64,000 bases of DNA from Bacillus sp. ISL-37 (GTDB lineage: Bacteria; Bacillota; Bacilli; Bacillales; Cytobacillaceae). The position numbers and the translations under genes are program-made. Where the stretch lies: the NCBI RefSeq assembly GCF_018613315.1, contig NZ_JAGGQL010000051.1:1-64000 (forward strand). Direction: 5' to 3'. Position 1 is the first letter of the stretch, and each line of letters begins with the position of its first letter. Under the pieces are notes generated by a model, which had not been told where the DNA came from, did no database searches, and saw only the letters and a list, made by a program, of their open reading frames with translations. Positions 34,382 through 42,837 of the stretch are shown here, in pieces.

Positions 34382-35554
34382 ATGAAGAAAATTCTCTTCA
34401 TGTTAAGTAGCATGAATATTGGAGGAGTGGAGAAATCATTCCTCTCTTTATTGTCAACTCTGGACAAAGAAAAGTTTGATATAACCCTCCTCTTATTAGA
34501 AAAAAAAGGAGGCTTTCTTTCATTTTTACCAGACTGGATAAAGGTTAAAGAAGCATCCTGGTTCAGTGCAGTTAAGCCGGTTATTTTGCAGCCACCTAAA
34601 AAGACGGTCCATGAATATTTTGTAAAAGGAGAGTTTCAAAGAATTCCCGGTTTCATCACTACCTATTTTATTTCAAAGAAACTTGATGATCGATATCTTT
34701 ACTATGAACATGTCATGAAGAATATTCCTCCAGAATCCACAAAATATGATTTAGCAATAGCCTACCAGGGACCTACTGACATTATTGATTATTATATTTC
34801 TAATAAAGTCCAAGCAGAAAAAAGAATATCATGGATTCATTTTGATGTATCCAAGCATAAAATAAATAAAAAATTATATGAAAAAATATACCGCAAGTTC
34901 CACGAATTAGTAGTGGTTTCGGATGAAGCAAGAAAACAGCTAGTACAACTTATCCCATCTACAAAAGGTAAGGCAAGAATCGTTCATAACATTATCAATG
35001 ATGAATTGATTATAGAGATGTCAAAAGAAGCAATAACTTTCGACACAAACTATAAAGGTTTGAAGATTTTAACAGTTGGCAGGCTGTCTGAAGAGAAAGG
35101 GCAAGATTTAGCTGTAAGGGTGTTAGCGAAACTAAGAGAGAATGGTTTTAATGTTAGGTGGTACTGCATAGGGGAAGGGAAATACAGGGAAAAACTAGAG
35201 GGATTAATTAAGGAGCTTGGACTCGAAGAAAACTTTATTCTATTAGGGTCCAAATCCAACCCTTATCCTTATATGGCTCAAGCAGATATATATGTACAAA
35301 CATCAAGGCATGAAGGATTTTGCCTAACTTTAGCTGAAGCAAAATGCTTGGCTAAACCAATCGTAACTACTAATTTTATAGGTGCTTTCGAACAAATCAT
35401 CAATGGAGAGAATGGCTATATAGTCGATTTAAATGAAGATGAAATTTATTCAAAGCTTAAACTCTTCATAGAAAATAAAGAGATCAGAGATAATTTAAGA
35501 AAATTTTTATCAAAAGAAAAACAGAAAAGAGAGCAATCACGATTCTCTTTTTAG
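34382..35554 (+). CDS. glycosyltransferase family 4, tandem copy 3
   Basis: 390 residues, opening KKILFMLSSMNIGGVEKSFL, after AGGAGTGAG. Closest in the window to copy 2: the blocks LKILTVGRLSEEKGQDLAVR, NVRWYCIGEGKYREKLEGLI and RHEGFCLTLAEAKCL are near-identical in order. Ends with a basic tail (KQKREQSRF). Three tandem copies imply a repeat unit with several similar linkages, or recent duplication. Confidence 0.85.
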   Translation: MKKILFMLSSMNIGGVEKSFLSLLSTLDKEKFDITLLLLEKKGGFLSFLPDWIKVKEASWFSAVKPVILQPPKKTVHEYFVKGEFQRIPGFITTYFISKKLDDRYLYYEHVMKNIPPESTKYDLAIAYQGPTDIIDYYISNKVQAEKRISWIHFDVSKHKINKKLYEKIYRKFHELVVVSDEARKQLVQLIPSTKGKARIVHNIINDELIIEMSKEAITFDTNYKGLKILTVGRLSEEKGQDLAVRVLAKLRENGFNVRWYCIGEGKYREKLEGLIKELGLEENFILLGSKSNPYPYMAQADIYVQTSRHEGFCLTLAEAKCLAKPIVTTNFIGAFEQIINGENGYIVDLNEDEIYSKLKLFIENKEIRDNLRKFLSKEKQKREQSRFSF

Positions 35555-35572
35555 CAGAAAGGGATATTAAAA

Positions 35573-36547
35573 ATGAATCCGAAAATCAGTATCATCGTTC
35601 CAGTTTATAAGGTTGAAGAGTATCTACATAAATGTATTGAGTCTATCCTGTCTCAAACATTCAAGGATTTTGAATTGATATTAATTGACGATGGTTCACC
35701 GGATAATTGTGGGAGAATCTGTGATGAATATGCTAAGAAGGACTCAAGAGTTATTGTCATTCATAAGAAAAACGGTGGGCTAGCAGCCGCTCGCAATGCT
35801 GGTCTTGATATTGCACTGGGAGATTATATTGGATTTGTTGACAGTGATGACTGGATTGAATCAGATATGTATGAATTACTCTATAATTTATGCATAGAGA
35901 ACGACTGTGATATTTCAAATATCAGCAGTATTATTTATTTTAAGGACAGAATAAAGGAAAATGGTTCTCATCCGCTGATTGTACACGAGAAGTGGGAAGC
36001 AATGAGAGCGATGCTTGAAGGAGAGTTGTATGACGAGGTTGTTTGGACAAAGCTGATTAAAAGGACGTTACTAGAGGATACACGCTTTCCCGAAGGTATG
36101 GTTTATGAGGATACAGCATTTACATATAAGGTAATCCATAAGAGCAAAAGAGTCTGCAGTATTGGTGCTCCTAAATACCATTATATAAAAAGAGAGGAAA
36201 GTATAATGGACAGCGCTAAAAAGAACATAAGAATTGATGCAGTTTTAATCTACGATGAAATGTTTAAATTCATGGAAAAATACTATCCAAACTTGACATC
36301 GTTAGTTAGTTTAAAGCTTGCAAATAGCGCGCTGGTTATTATGAACGATATATCAGGTCATGATGATTTTAGTAAATACAAAAAGTATTTCAAAACGGTA
36401 ACCAAAATCTTGAATTCCTATTACAGTACCTTGATGCGGTTAAATGAGTTTCCAAGGAATGTGAAAATCTTATTAACTGCTTCCAAGTGTCATCCAATCT
36501 TTTATAAACTTTTAATTAATCTAATATTAAGGAGGCTGCAAGTATGA
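35573..36547 (+). CDS. glycosyltransferase family 2 (EpsH/EpsJ-like)
   Basis: 324 residues. GT-A fold: PKISIIVPVYKVEEYLHKCI, LILIDDGSPDNCG, GGLAAARNAGLDIALGDYIG, FVDSDDWIESDMYELL (DxD) and FPEGMVYEDTAFTYKV (catalytic ED region). This is the EpsJ/EpsH class of inverting transferases. GAAAGGG precedes the ATG, and the stop overlaps the next gene's ATG. Confidence 0.9.
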   Translation: MNPKISIIVPVYKVEEYLHKCIESILSQTFKDFELILIDDGSPDNCGRICDEYAKKDSRVIVIHKKNGGLAAARNAGLDIALGDYIGFVDSDDWIESDMYELLYNLCIENDCDISNISSIIYFKDRIKENGSHPLIVHEKWEAMRAMLEGELYDEVVWTKLIKRTLLEDTRFPEGMVYEDTAFTYKVIHKSKRVCSIGAPKYHYIKREESIMDSAKKNIRIDAVLIYDEMFKFMEKYYPNLTSLVSLKLANSALVIMNDISGHDDFSKYKKYFKTVTKILNSYYSTLMRLNEFPRNVKILLTASKCHPIFYKLLINLILRRLQV

Positions 36548-37443
36548 AATCTACACTTCTCAAAATTTATAATTATATCTTTAAAACGTATCAATCAATA
36601 ATTATTATGAATAATAAAGTTGTATCTCTTACTTTCCCCCCCCCAACAGTGAGGACAACTGATGAAACGTTAACTAAATTGGTTGAGGAGAAAGTTTCAA
36701 TTAGCAGATTTGGGGATGGTGAATTCGCTTTAATGAATGGGAAGGATTTGCTCTTTCAACCTTATAATCCATTGTTAGGGAAACGCCTGAAAGAAATAAT
36801 AAAAACTAATCAAGACAAACATTTGGTGGGGATACCAAATGTTTTTTTTAGTTTGGAATGGTGCACTGATAAAGCACGTGTTTATTGGACCAAATATTTA
36901 AACTTAAATCGCAGCAACATCTACAAGAAATTAGATAAGAAAAAAGTATATTATGATACACAAGTTACTAGGCTTTATATAGATCTTAGGGATAAGAAGA
37001 AAGTCGATCAAAGGTTTGAGAAATTTAAACAACTTTGGAATAATCAAAGGATTGTCATTGTAGAGGGAGGACAAAGCCGGCTTGGAATAGGGAATGATTT
37101 ATTTAAAGGAGCGTCCTTCATTGAAAGAATCATTTGTCCATCAACCAATGCATTTGAAAAATATGAAAATATTTTAAATGAAGTTAGAAAACATGATAAA
37201 TCAAAACTAATACTTATTGCCCTTGGCCCAACTGCTACCGTATTAGCATATGATCTTGCTAAGTTAGGATATCATGCGGTTGATATAGGACACATTGATA
37301 TTGAATACGAATGGTTTTTGCAGGGGGCCGAAGAAAAAGTTCCTGTAAGAAATAAATATATAGGGGAAATCCCTAATGGAACAAATGTTCAAGATATAGA
37401 AGATCAAAGGTATAAGAAAGAAATTATAGTGGAAGTAGTGTGA
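36544..37443 (+). CDS. GT-D fold (SP_1767/DUF1792) glycosyltransferase
   Basis: 299 residues with the hallmarks of the GT-D family: KVSISRFGDGEFALMNGKD near residue 50, an internal RIVIVEGGQSRLGIGNDLF, and the C-terminal ALGPTATVLAYDLAKLGYHA-VDIGHIDIEYEW region. In streptococci this domain adds glucose to serine-rich adhesins, but here it sits in an exopolysaccharide operon. A run of nine cytosines (36636-36644) near the 5' end encodes FPPPT; it could promote slippage. Overlaps the previous gene by 4 bases. Confidence 0.85.
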   Translation: MKSTLLKIYNYIFKTYQSIIIMNNKVVSLTFPPPTVRTTDETLTKLVEEKVSISRFGDGEFALMNGKDLLFQPYNPLLGKRLKEIIKTNQDKHLVGIPNVFFSLEWCTDKARVYWTKYLNLNRSNIYKKLDKKKVYYDTQVTRLYIDLRDKKKVDQRFEKFKQLWNNQRIVIVEGGQSRLGIGNDLFKGASFIERIICPSTNAFEKYENILNEVRKHDKSKLILIALGPTATVLAYDLAKLGYHAVDIGHIDIEYEWFLQGAEEKVPVRNKYIGEIPNGTNVQDIEDQRYKKEIIVEVV

Positions 37444-37462
37444 ACGAGATGGTAGTTGAAAG

Positions 37463-39004
37463 ATGAGAACAGAACATTCAATAAAAAATATTTCCATAGG
37501 AATCCTCTCTCAATTAGTTTTAGTTTTGTTAGGCTTTATTTCTCGCAAGATTTTTGTTGATAGCTTAGGTATTGAATATCTTGGGATAAATGGTTTATTG
37601 ACAAATGTATTAGCGGTAATGGCTTTGGTAGAGAGTGGGATAGGGATAAGTATTGTTTATAACCTGTATAAGCCTCTCGCAGATGGTGATGAGACAAAAA
37701 TTATAGCTTTAGTTCAGGCGTACAAAAAAGCATATGGATTCCTTGCGTTAATAGTAATTATCTTGAGTGTTTGTTTATTCCCTTTTTTGGGTGTACTTAT
37801 GAAGGATGGCGGAAATATTGAGAATTTAGGATTAATTTATTTCCTTTTTGTATCCAAAAATATCGTTTCTTATTTGAATGCACATAAATGGTCATTGATT
37901 AATGCCGATCAAAGAGGTTATGTCCTTGCAAAAGTAAATCTTTTGTTCCAGGTGATCACAATGATTGCAAGGATTGGAATATTAATTGTAACAAACAGTT
38001 TTATACTATATCTGCTAATAGAATTAGCGTTGTATATAATTCAAACTATATATAACGGGAAGATTGTAAACAAAAGATATCCCTATATTAAAACAAAAGA
38101 GAAGTATACTCTCGATATTGAAACTAGAGTTAACCTGGTTAAAAATGTAAAGGCAATGTTCTTGCATAATATAGGTGGTTTTTTGGTCTTTGGAACAGAC
38201 AATCTTTTGATTGCTTCATTTATCAGTGTAGCTACAGTAGGTCTTTATTCTAATTATGTAATGATTATCTCGCAACTGTCCTCTCTGGTTAATCCTATTT
38301 TAGAGGGGATTGGAGCCAGCATTGGGAATCTGATTGCCACTGAGCAAGGAGATAAGAACTATTCAATTTTTAAAGTCTCATTTCTTGTGAATTTTTGGAT
38401 TATCTCACTCTGTGTAATCTTTCTGTATAATGTATTAGAACCATTTGTAAGTTGGTGGATTGGTGAGCAGTACATTTTAAATCACCTATCATTTATCTTT
38501 ATTTTAATTAACTTCTACTTAACGGGCATGCGTACATCAATCGCAACCTTTAAAAATAAAGCGGGCCTGTTCACACAAGATAAATACGCGCCAGTATTTG
38601 AGGGTATGATTAATTTGATTATTTCATTAATTCTGGTTAAGTTATATGGATTAGTTGGAATATTTATAGGAACTACCTTAAGCACTCTACTTACTATTTT
38701 TTGGACCCAGCCAATTATTGTGTATAAAAATGTGTTTAAAGTGTCTGTCAAGTCTTATTATAAAATGTATAGCATCTATCTGCTTTTAACGGTCCTTGGC
38801 TGCTTGGCAACATCATCTTTATGTAGCCTTCTTTTTTCAGGGAACAGCTTCTTAGTTATAGTTGGTAAAGGATTAATTTGCATTCTCATACCAAATGTTC
38901 TGTATTTCTTGTTTTTTTATAAGAGTTCAGAGTTTAAATATATTTGCACGATAATAAATAGAGTATTCCCCAAAATAAAACTACAATTTCCCTCTGCAAG
39001 TTAG
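37463..39004 (+). CDS. epsK: Wzx-type polysaccharide flippase (EpsK-like)
   Basis: 513 residues with about twelve to fourteen hydrophobic helices and no soluble domain. Begins MRTEHSIKNISIGILSQLVL, with the typical FISRKIFVDSLGIEYLGING of oligosaccharide flippases. It should move the lipid-linked repeat across the membrane before EpsG-type polymerisation. Ribosome site weak (GAAAG). Last gene before a 518-bp gap that contains new SinR-type operators, so it probably ends the first eps transcript. Confidence 0.88.
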   Translation: MRTEHSIKNISIGILSQLVLVLLGFISRKIFVDSLGIEYLGINGLLTNVLAVMALVESGIGISIVYNLYKPLADGDETKIIALVQAYKKAYGFLALIVIILSVCLFPFLGVLMKDGGNIENLGLIYFLFVSKNIVSYLNAHKWSLINADQRGYVLAKVNLLFQVITMIARIGILIVTNSFILYLLIELALYIIQTIYNGKIVNKRYPYIKTKEKYTLDIETRVNLVKNVKAMFLHNIGGFLVFGTDNLLIASFISVATVGLYSNYVMIISQLSSLVNPILEGIGASIGNLIATEQGDKNYSIFKVSFLVNFWIISLCVIFLYNVLEPFVSWWIGEQYILNHLSFIFILINFYLTGMRTSIATFKNKAGLFTQDKYAPVFEGMINLIISLILVKLYGLVGIFIGTTLSTLLTIFWTQPIIVYKNVFKVSVKSYYKMYSIYLLLTVLGCLATSSLCSLLFSGNSFLVIVGKGLICILIPNVLYFLFFYKSSEFKYICTIINRVFPKIKLQFPSAS

Positions 39005-39277
39005 AGAAGTAAAGTAAACTATCGTGAGAAAAAAATTACCCAGGGTCCACCCTAATACACTTGAAGTTTCCATTGCTGAAATTACAGGATATATCCGGAA
39101 CAATGACATTAGGGTGTGAAATGAAGTGGAAAGAAAGAATTAGGATTATGAAAACTGATAAAGCTCACTTTTATTCTGGGGGGGATTTATATCCTTTGAA
39201 AAAGCGGTCTCCGATTATTATGTGTCAAGAAGAGGATTTGAAAATCTATTAAATATATCTAAGAAGTGTATTGTTTT
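39005..39277 (+). other. gap after the flippase; one doubtful small ORF
   Basis: AT-rich gap. A 63-codon frame from a TTG at 39061 to 39252 has no ribosome site and contains a G7 run; its latter part (from ATG 39121, MKWKERIRIMKTDKAHFY) could be the remnant of a longer gene. I could not assign it and see no terminator of classical form. Confidence 0.3.
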
Positions 39278-39376
39278 GTTCTTTATATAGAATTTTAATT
39301 GAATAAAAGCCTTTTATAGATGATATTCTCGATAAAACTTTATACTTTTTTGAGTTGTTAGTTCTTTATTAGGAAC
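39278..39376. promoter_or_regulatory. two SinR-type operators before the phosphatase/sugar-transferase operon
   Basis: GTTCTTTATATAGAAT (39278-39293) and GTTCTTTATTAGGAAC (39361-39376), 83 bp apart. They create a second SinR-controlled entry into the locus. The exact promoter is not certain. About 147 bases of untranslated leader follow before the phosphatase gene. Confidence 0.75.
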
Positions 39377-39522
39377 AACGCTATCCAAAGTTGATGTCTC
39401 CTTGGTGATATATACGGATGTACTCAATTCCTGCTGCAATTTCAAGTTTTAATTAGTATTTTTGCCTTCTGTTTATTATGGAACATTAAGTTTTTATAGG
39501 AAAATTAAAAAGGAGTGAAAAC

Positions 39523-40347
39523 ATGATTGTAGATATTCATAACCACATACTTCCTGGCCTGGATGATGGTCCAAAAAATTGGGAAGAAACAATACTCTTG
39601 GCAAAACAAGCTGTTGAAACTGGCATAAATCATGTTATTGCTACACCTCATCATAAACATGTACATAGAGAACACTTTTATGAAAATGATCCACTAAATA
39701 TATTGGATCAAGTAAATAAAGCAAACGAGCTTTTAGTGGACCATAGGATACCATTGACCATCTATCCAGGTCTCGAAATTCATATGTATGAAGATATTTT
39801 AAAGGATTTAGACTATAAGTTAGAAAGTTTCTTGTCCTTAAATGATAACGGAAAATTTTTATTGATAGAGCTGCCATGCCATTATTACCCTTCGCACACT
39901 GAAGATGCTTTGAAGCGAATTCAGGAAAAGGGGTTTATTCCTATTATTGCCCATCCTGAGCGAAATAGAGTTCTGAGAGGGAATCCCGAGAAAATTTATT
40001 CGTTGGTTCAAAATAGAGCATTGGTTCAACTCACTGCTGGAAGTATTACGGGACAACATGGGAGAAGGCTTAAAAACTTTTCATTACATCTGTTAAATCA
40101 TGATCTAGTACATTTTGTTGCTTCTGATGCTCACCATCATATTAGAAGAAAGTTCGAACTTGTTTCTTCCTATGAATATATTAATGAGAAGTTTTCAGCA
40201 GAGTTAAGTCGATACCTTAAGGATAATGCCGTCCAGATAATAGAAGGTAAAGAGGTGTCCAAAAATACTCCAAGGAAGATTGATAAAAAAAGACAGTATT
40301 TCTTCTTATACAATCACCCATTAAATAGTAAGGGTGTATCAATATAA
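39523..40347 (+). CDS. PHP-domain protein tyrosine phosphatase (CpsB/YwqE family)
   Basis: 274 residues. PHP metal motifs are evident: MIVDIHNHILPGLDDGPKNW at the N terminus, ATPHHKHVH, LLIELPCHYYP, IIAHPERN and FVASDAHHH. CpsB/YwqE enzymes dephosphorylate BY-kinases and related proteins, which matches the epsB kinase 21 kb upstream. AAAAGGAGTG precedes the ATG. First gene of a SinR-operator-controlled sub-operon with the sugar transferase and the ATP-grasp protein. Confidence 0.93.
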   Translation: MIVDIHNHILPGLDDGPKNWEETILLAKQAVETGINHVIATPHHKHVHREHFYENDPLNILDQVNKANELLVDHRIPLTIYPGLEIHMYEDILKDLDYKLESFLSLNDNGKFLLIELPCHYYPSHTEDALKRIQEKGFIPIIAHPERNRVLRGNPEKIYSLVQNRALVQLTAGSITGQHGRRLKNFSLHLLNHDLVHFVASDAHHHIRRKFELVSSYEYINEKFSAELSRYLKDNAVQIIEGKEVSKNTPRKIDKKRQYFFLYNHPLNSKGVSI

Positions 40348-40380
40348 GGTTACTGTTAAGCCAGAGAGGAGGTACTTCAA

Positions 40381-40968
40381 TTGAAGAGGTTAGTAGATTT
40401 AATAGGTGCCGGAATGTTGCTTTGCTTGTTTAGCCCAATTTTTTTATGTATCTCATTACTAATCATATCAAAAATGGGTAGACCAATATTCTTTAAACAA
40501 TTGAGACCAGGATTACACGAAAAGCCATTTTATATTTATAAGTTTAGGACAATGATTGATAAAACAGATGAAAAAGGGAATATGCTTCCTGGAAGTATGA
40601 GGCTTACTAAACTAGGAACTACCCTTAGAAAATATAGTTTGGATGAACTCCCACAATTATTAAATGTTTTGAAAGGGGATTTAAGTTTGGTGGGGCCTCG
40701 TCCCTTGTTAATGGAGTACTTAAAAATATACAGCAATGATCAAAAACGAAGACATGATGTTAAGCCAGGAATAACAGGGTGGGCACAGGTGAATGGAAGA
40801 AACACTATAAGTTGGGATGAGAAGTTCAAATTAGATACCTGGTATGTGGAAAATCGTACCTTTTGGTTAGATATAAAAATCTTGCTTTTAACTATTAAAA
40901 AGGTTGCTACAAAAGATGGAGTAAGTGCAAATGGGCACTACAGTATGGAACGATATAAGGGTATGTAA
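40381..40968 (+). CDS. epsL: undecaprenyl-phosphate sugar phosphotransferase (EpsL-like)
   Basis: 195 residues from TTG after GAGGAGG. One N-terminal membrane segment (about 8-30), then the conserved initiating-transferase core: FFKQLRPGLHEKPFYIYKFR, LDELPQLLNVLKGDLSLVGP, RPLLMEYL and VKPGITGWAQVNGRN. Transfers the first sugar-1-phosphate (in B. subtilis, N,N'-diacetylbacillosamine-1-phosphate) to undecaprenyl phosphate, thereby starting the repeat unit. Confidence 0.93.
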   Translation: MKRLVDLIGAGMLLCLFSPIFLCISLLIISKMGRPIFFKQLRPGLHEKPFYIYKFRTMIDKTDEKGNMLPGSMRLTKLGTTLRKYSLDELPQLLNVLKGDLSLVGPRPLLMEYLKIYSNDQKRRHDVKPGITGWAQVNGRNTISWDEKFKLDTWYVENRTFWLDIKILLLTIKKVATKDGVSANGHYSMERYKGM

Positions 40969-40995
40969 CCCCAAAAATTTGCAGGAGGTATTTTA

Positions 40996-42084
40996 ATGGA
41001 AAAGGAAAAGATTCTTATTACAGAAGCTGGGGTTTCCCCAACTGAAAATGTCATAAAATCATGGAACAAATCTTCAGCTAAAAATGAGATCATAGGTGTT
41101 TCAAGAAATCCTATGAATCTATTTTGTTCAAAAGCTACCTATAAAGAGCATATTCCTTATGAGTATGATCTTGGTGAGAATTATAAAAAATCCCTCTTGA
41201 AAATACTGCAAAAAGAAAAACCAGCATTAGCAGTTTTTATGAGCGACCGAGAAATTCTAGAAGCTTCTAAATTCAGAGATGAAATTGAGGCTCAAGGGAC
41301 AAAGCTATTTATGCCTACTCACGATGTTATCGAGAATTGTACTGATAAGTACTTATCTTATAAAGTTTGGGAATCTGAAGGTATAAAAGTGCCGAAAACA
41401 TATTTTATTAATAACCGAGAAGATTTAAAAAAGGCATTTAACGAACTTGGTGACCATGAAGGGAAGATATGGCTCAGATCAACAGTAGGAGCAGGTGGAA
41501 AAGGTGCTTTACCAACTAACGATTATGAATTTGCCCTTAACTGGATAGACATATATAAAGGGTGGGGGAATTTCACCGCATCAGAGCTGCTGAAAGCAGA
41601 TAAAACCGTTACCTGGCTATCGATCTGGTATGAAGGAGAATTGGTGGTTGCTCAAACAAGACGGAGAAAATCGTGGGGTTTTGCAAACCGTAACTTATCT
41701 GGCGTCACGGGTATAACTGGTGTAGGAGAAACTTATTCTGATCCGATAGTCGATCGAGTGGCAATGGATACGATTTTAGCGGTAGACAAAAGGCCGCATG
41801 GTGTATACGGGGTAGATATGACTTATGACCAAAATGACTTTCCGAATCCTACTGAAATCAATATGCGCTTTTTTACAACATGTTACTTCTTTACTCAGGC
41901 AGGTCTGAATATGCCGGAAATTTACAAAGATATCATCCTATATGGGCAATTTCCAACTCTTGAGAAGAAATTAAATCCACTTAAGGATGGGCTTTTGTGG
42001 ATTAGGGATATGGATAGAGAGCCTATACTGACCACAGTAGATGAAGTTAACAAGCAAATCTTAAATCAAGTTTTACAAAAATAA
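40996..42084 (+). CDS. ATP-grasp ligase of the polysaccharide locus
   Basis: 362 residues resembling CarB-type ATP-grasp enzymes: N-terminal pre-ATP-grasp domain (ILITEAGVSPTENVIKSWNK), an ATP-binding segment with WLRSTVGAGGKGALP and the metal-binding PTEINMRFF near residue 290. Such proteins form amide or carboxylate-amine bonds; a role in decorating the sugar or making a modified precursor is inferred from position. CAGGAGG precedes the ATG. A broken phosphoesterase gene follows. Confidence 0.75.
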   Translation: MEKEKILITEAGVSPTENVIKSWNKSSAKNEIIGVSRNPMNLFCSKATYKEHIPYEYDLGENYKKSLLKILQKEKPALAVFMSDREILEASKFRDEIEAQGTKLFMPTHDVIENCTDKYLSYKVWESEGIKVPKTYFINNREDLKKAFNELGDHEGKIWLRSTVGAGGKGALPTNDYEFALNWIDIYKGWGNFTASELLKADKTVTWLSIWYEGELVVAQTRRRKSWGFANRNLSGVTGITGVGETYSDPIVDRVAMDTILAVDKRPHGVYGVDMTYDQNDFPNPTEINMRFFTTCYFFTQAGLNMPEIYKDIILYGQFPTLEKKLNPLKDGLLWIRDMDREPILTTVDEVNKQILNQVLQK

Positions 42085-42137
42085 GGATTTAAGAATATGC
42101 GCTAATTTATAGATCCAGCCTCTGAAAGGAGATAGTT

Positions 42138-42555
42138 ATGAAACTAGCTTTTATCTTTGATATCCACGGAAATGCTAAGGCATTGGAAGCTGTACTGGAG
42201 GATATTAAAGCACGGAATGTCAATAAGACTTATGTATTGGGAGATATTTGTTACAGAGGACCAGAACCTCAGCGTTCACTTAATCTGGTGAGAGAGCTAA
42301 ATTCAGAGGTTATTAAAGGTAATGCAAATGAATGGGTCGTACGGGGTGTTCAATAAGGCGAGGTACCTAATCATGCTCTATGTTTGATGGATTAAATAAA
42401 GCATCCTATTCAATGGATGAAATTAAGGAAATAGCTATCAAACTTCAATCGTAAGAGTTGAATATGATTTTAAAGGTGTAATTGATCAATTTGTAAATTC
42501 AAGTTATCTAAATAAGGATATGTTGATGAAATTATTAGAAGATGCAAAGTTATAG
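42138..42555 (+). pseudogene. degraded calcineurin-like metallophosphoesterase
   Basis: The first 72 codons (to a stop at 42354-42356) are a good phosphoesterase N terminus with metal motifs FDIHGNAKALE, GDICYRGPEP and GNANEW. After a gap, 42390-42451 reads GLNKASYSMDEIKEIAIKLQ and then, shifted in frame, VRVEYDFKGVIDQFVNSSYL to a stop at 42553-42555, which looks like the family C terminus. The middle is deleted and the frame broken, so the gene is probably dead. AAAGGAGA remains before the ATG. Confidence 0.75.
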
Positions 42556-42670
42556 AGAATATTAGCTCAATGAATAAATAGATTTCCCCCAATTGTAGAC
42601 TTTTGAACTTGTAATATCTCTAAAATGTTAAGGTGGAAGGTTATCATACGCAAAGAAAAAAATATGTATA

Positions 42671-42817
42671 TTGACACCTTAAAGAACAGGTGATAAATTT
42701 TAATTACAGAGTTCTTAATAAAGAACTTGTTATTGATCGTGAATATTTATTAAACTATAGTTTAAGAAGATAAAGTGGCTTGATATTTTTTTAACTTTTT
42801 CGTTCTTTATATTGAAC
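42671..42817 (+). promoter_or_regulatory. promoter and SinR-type operators of lasso unit 2
   Basis: TTGACA (42671-42676), 17 bases, TAAATT (42694-42699) with a half-site AAAGAAC inside the spacer (42681-42687). Two full palindromes follow: GTTCTTAATAAAGAAC (42711-42726) and GTTCTTTATATTGAAC (42802-42817), 91 bp apart. The second ends 20 bases before the cyclase C2 start. Confidence 0.72.
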
Positions 42818-42837
42818 GAAATTTCTCGGAGGAAATC

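Noticed and set aside
39061-39252. 63-codon ORF after the flippase
   Set aside because: TTG start without ribosome site, G7 run and no family resemblance; kept only as a note on the gap.
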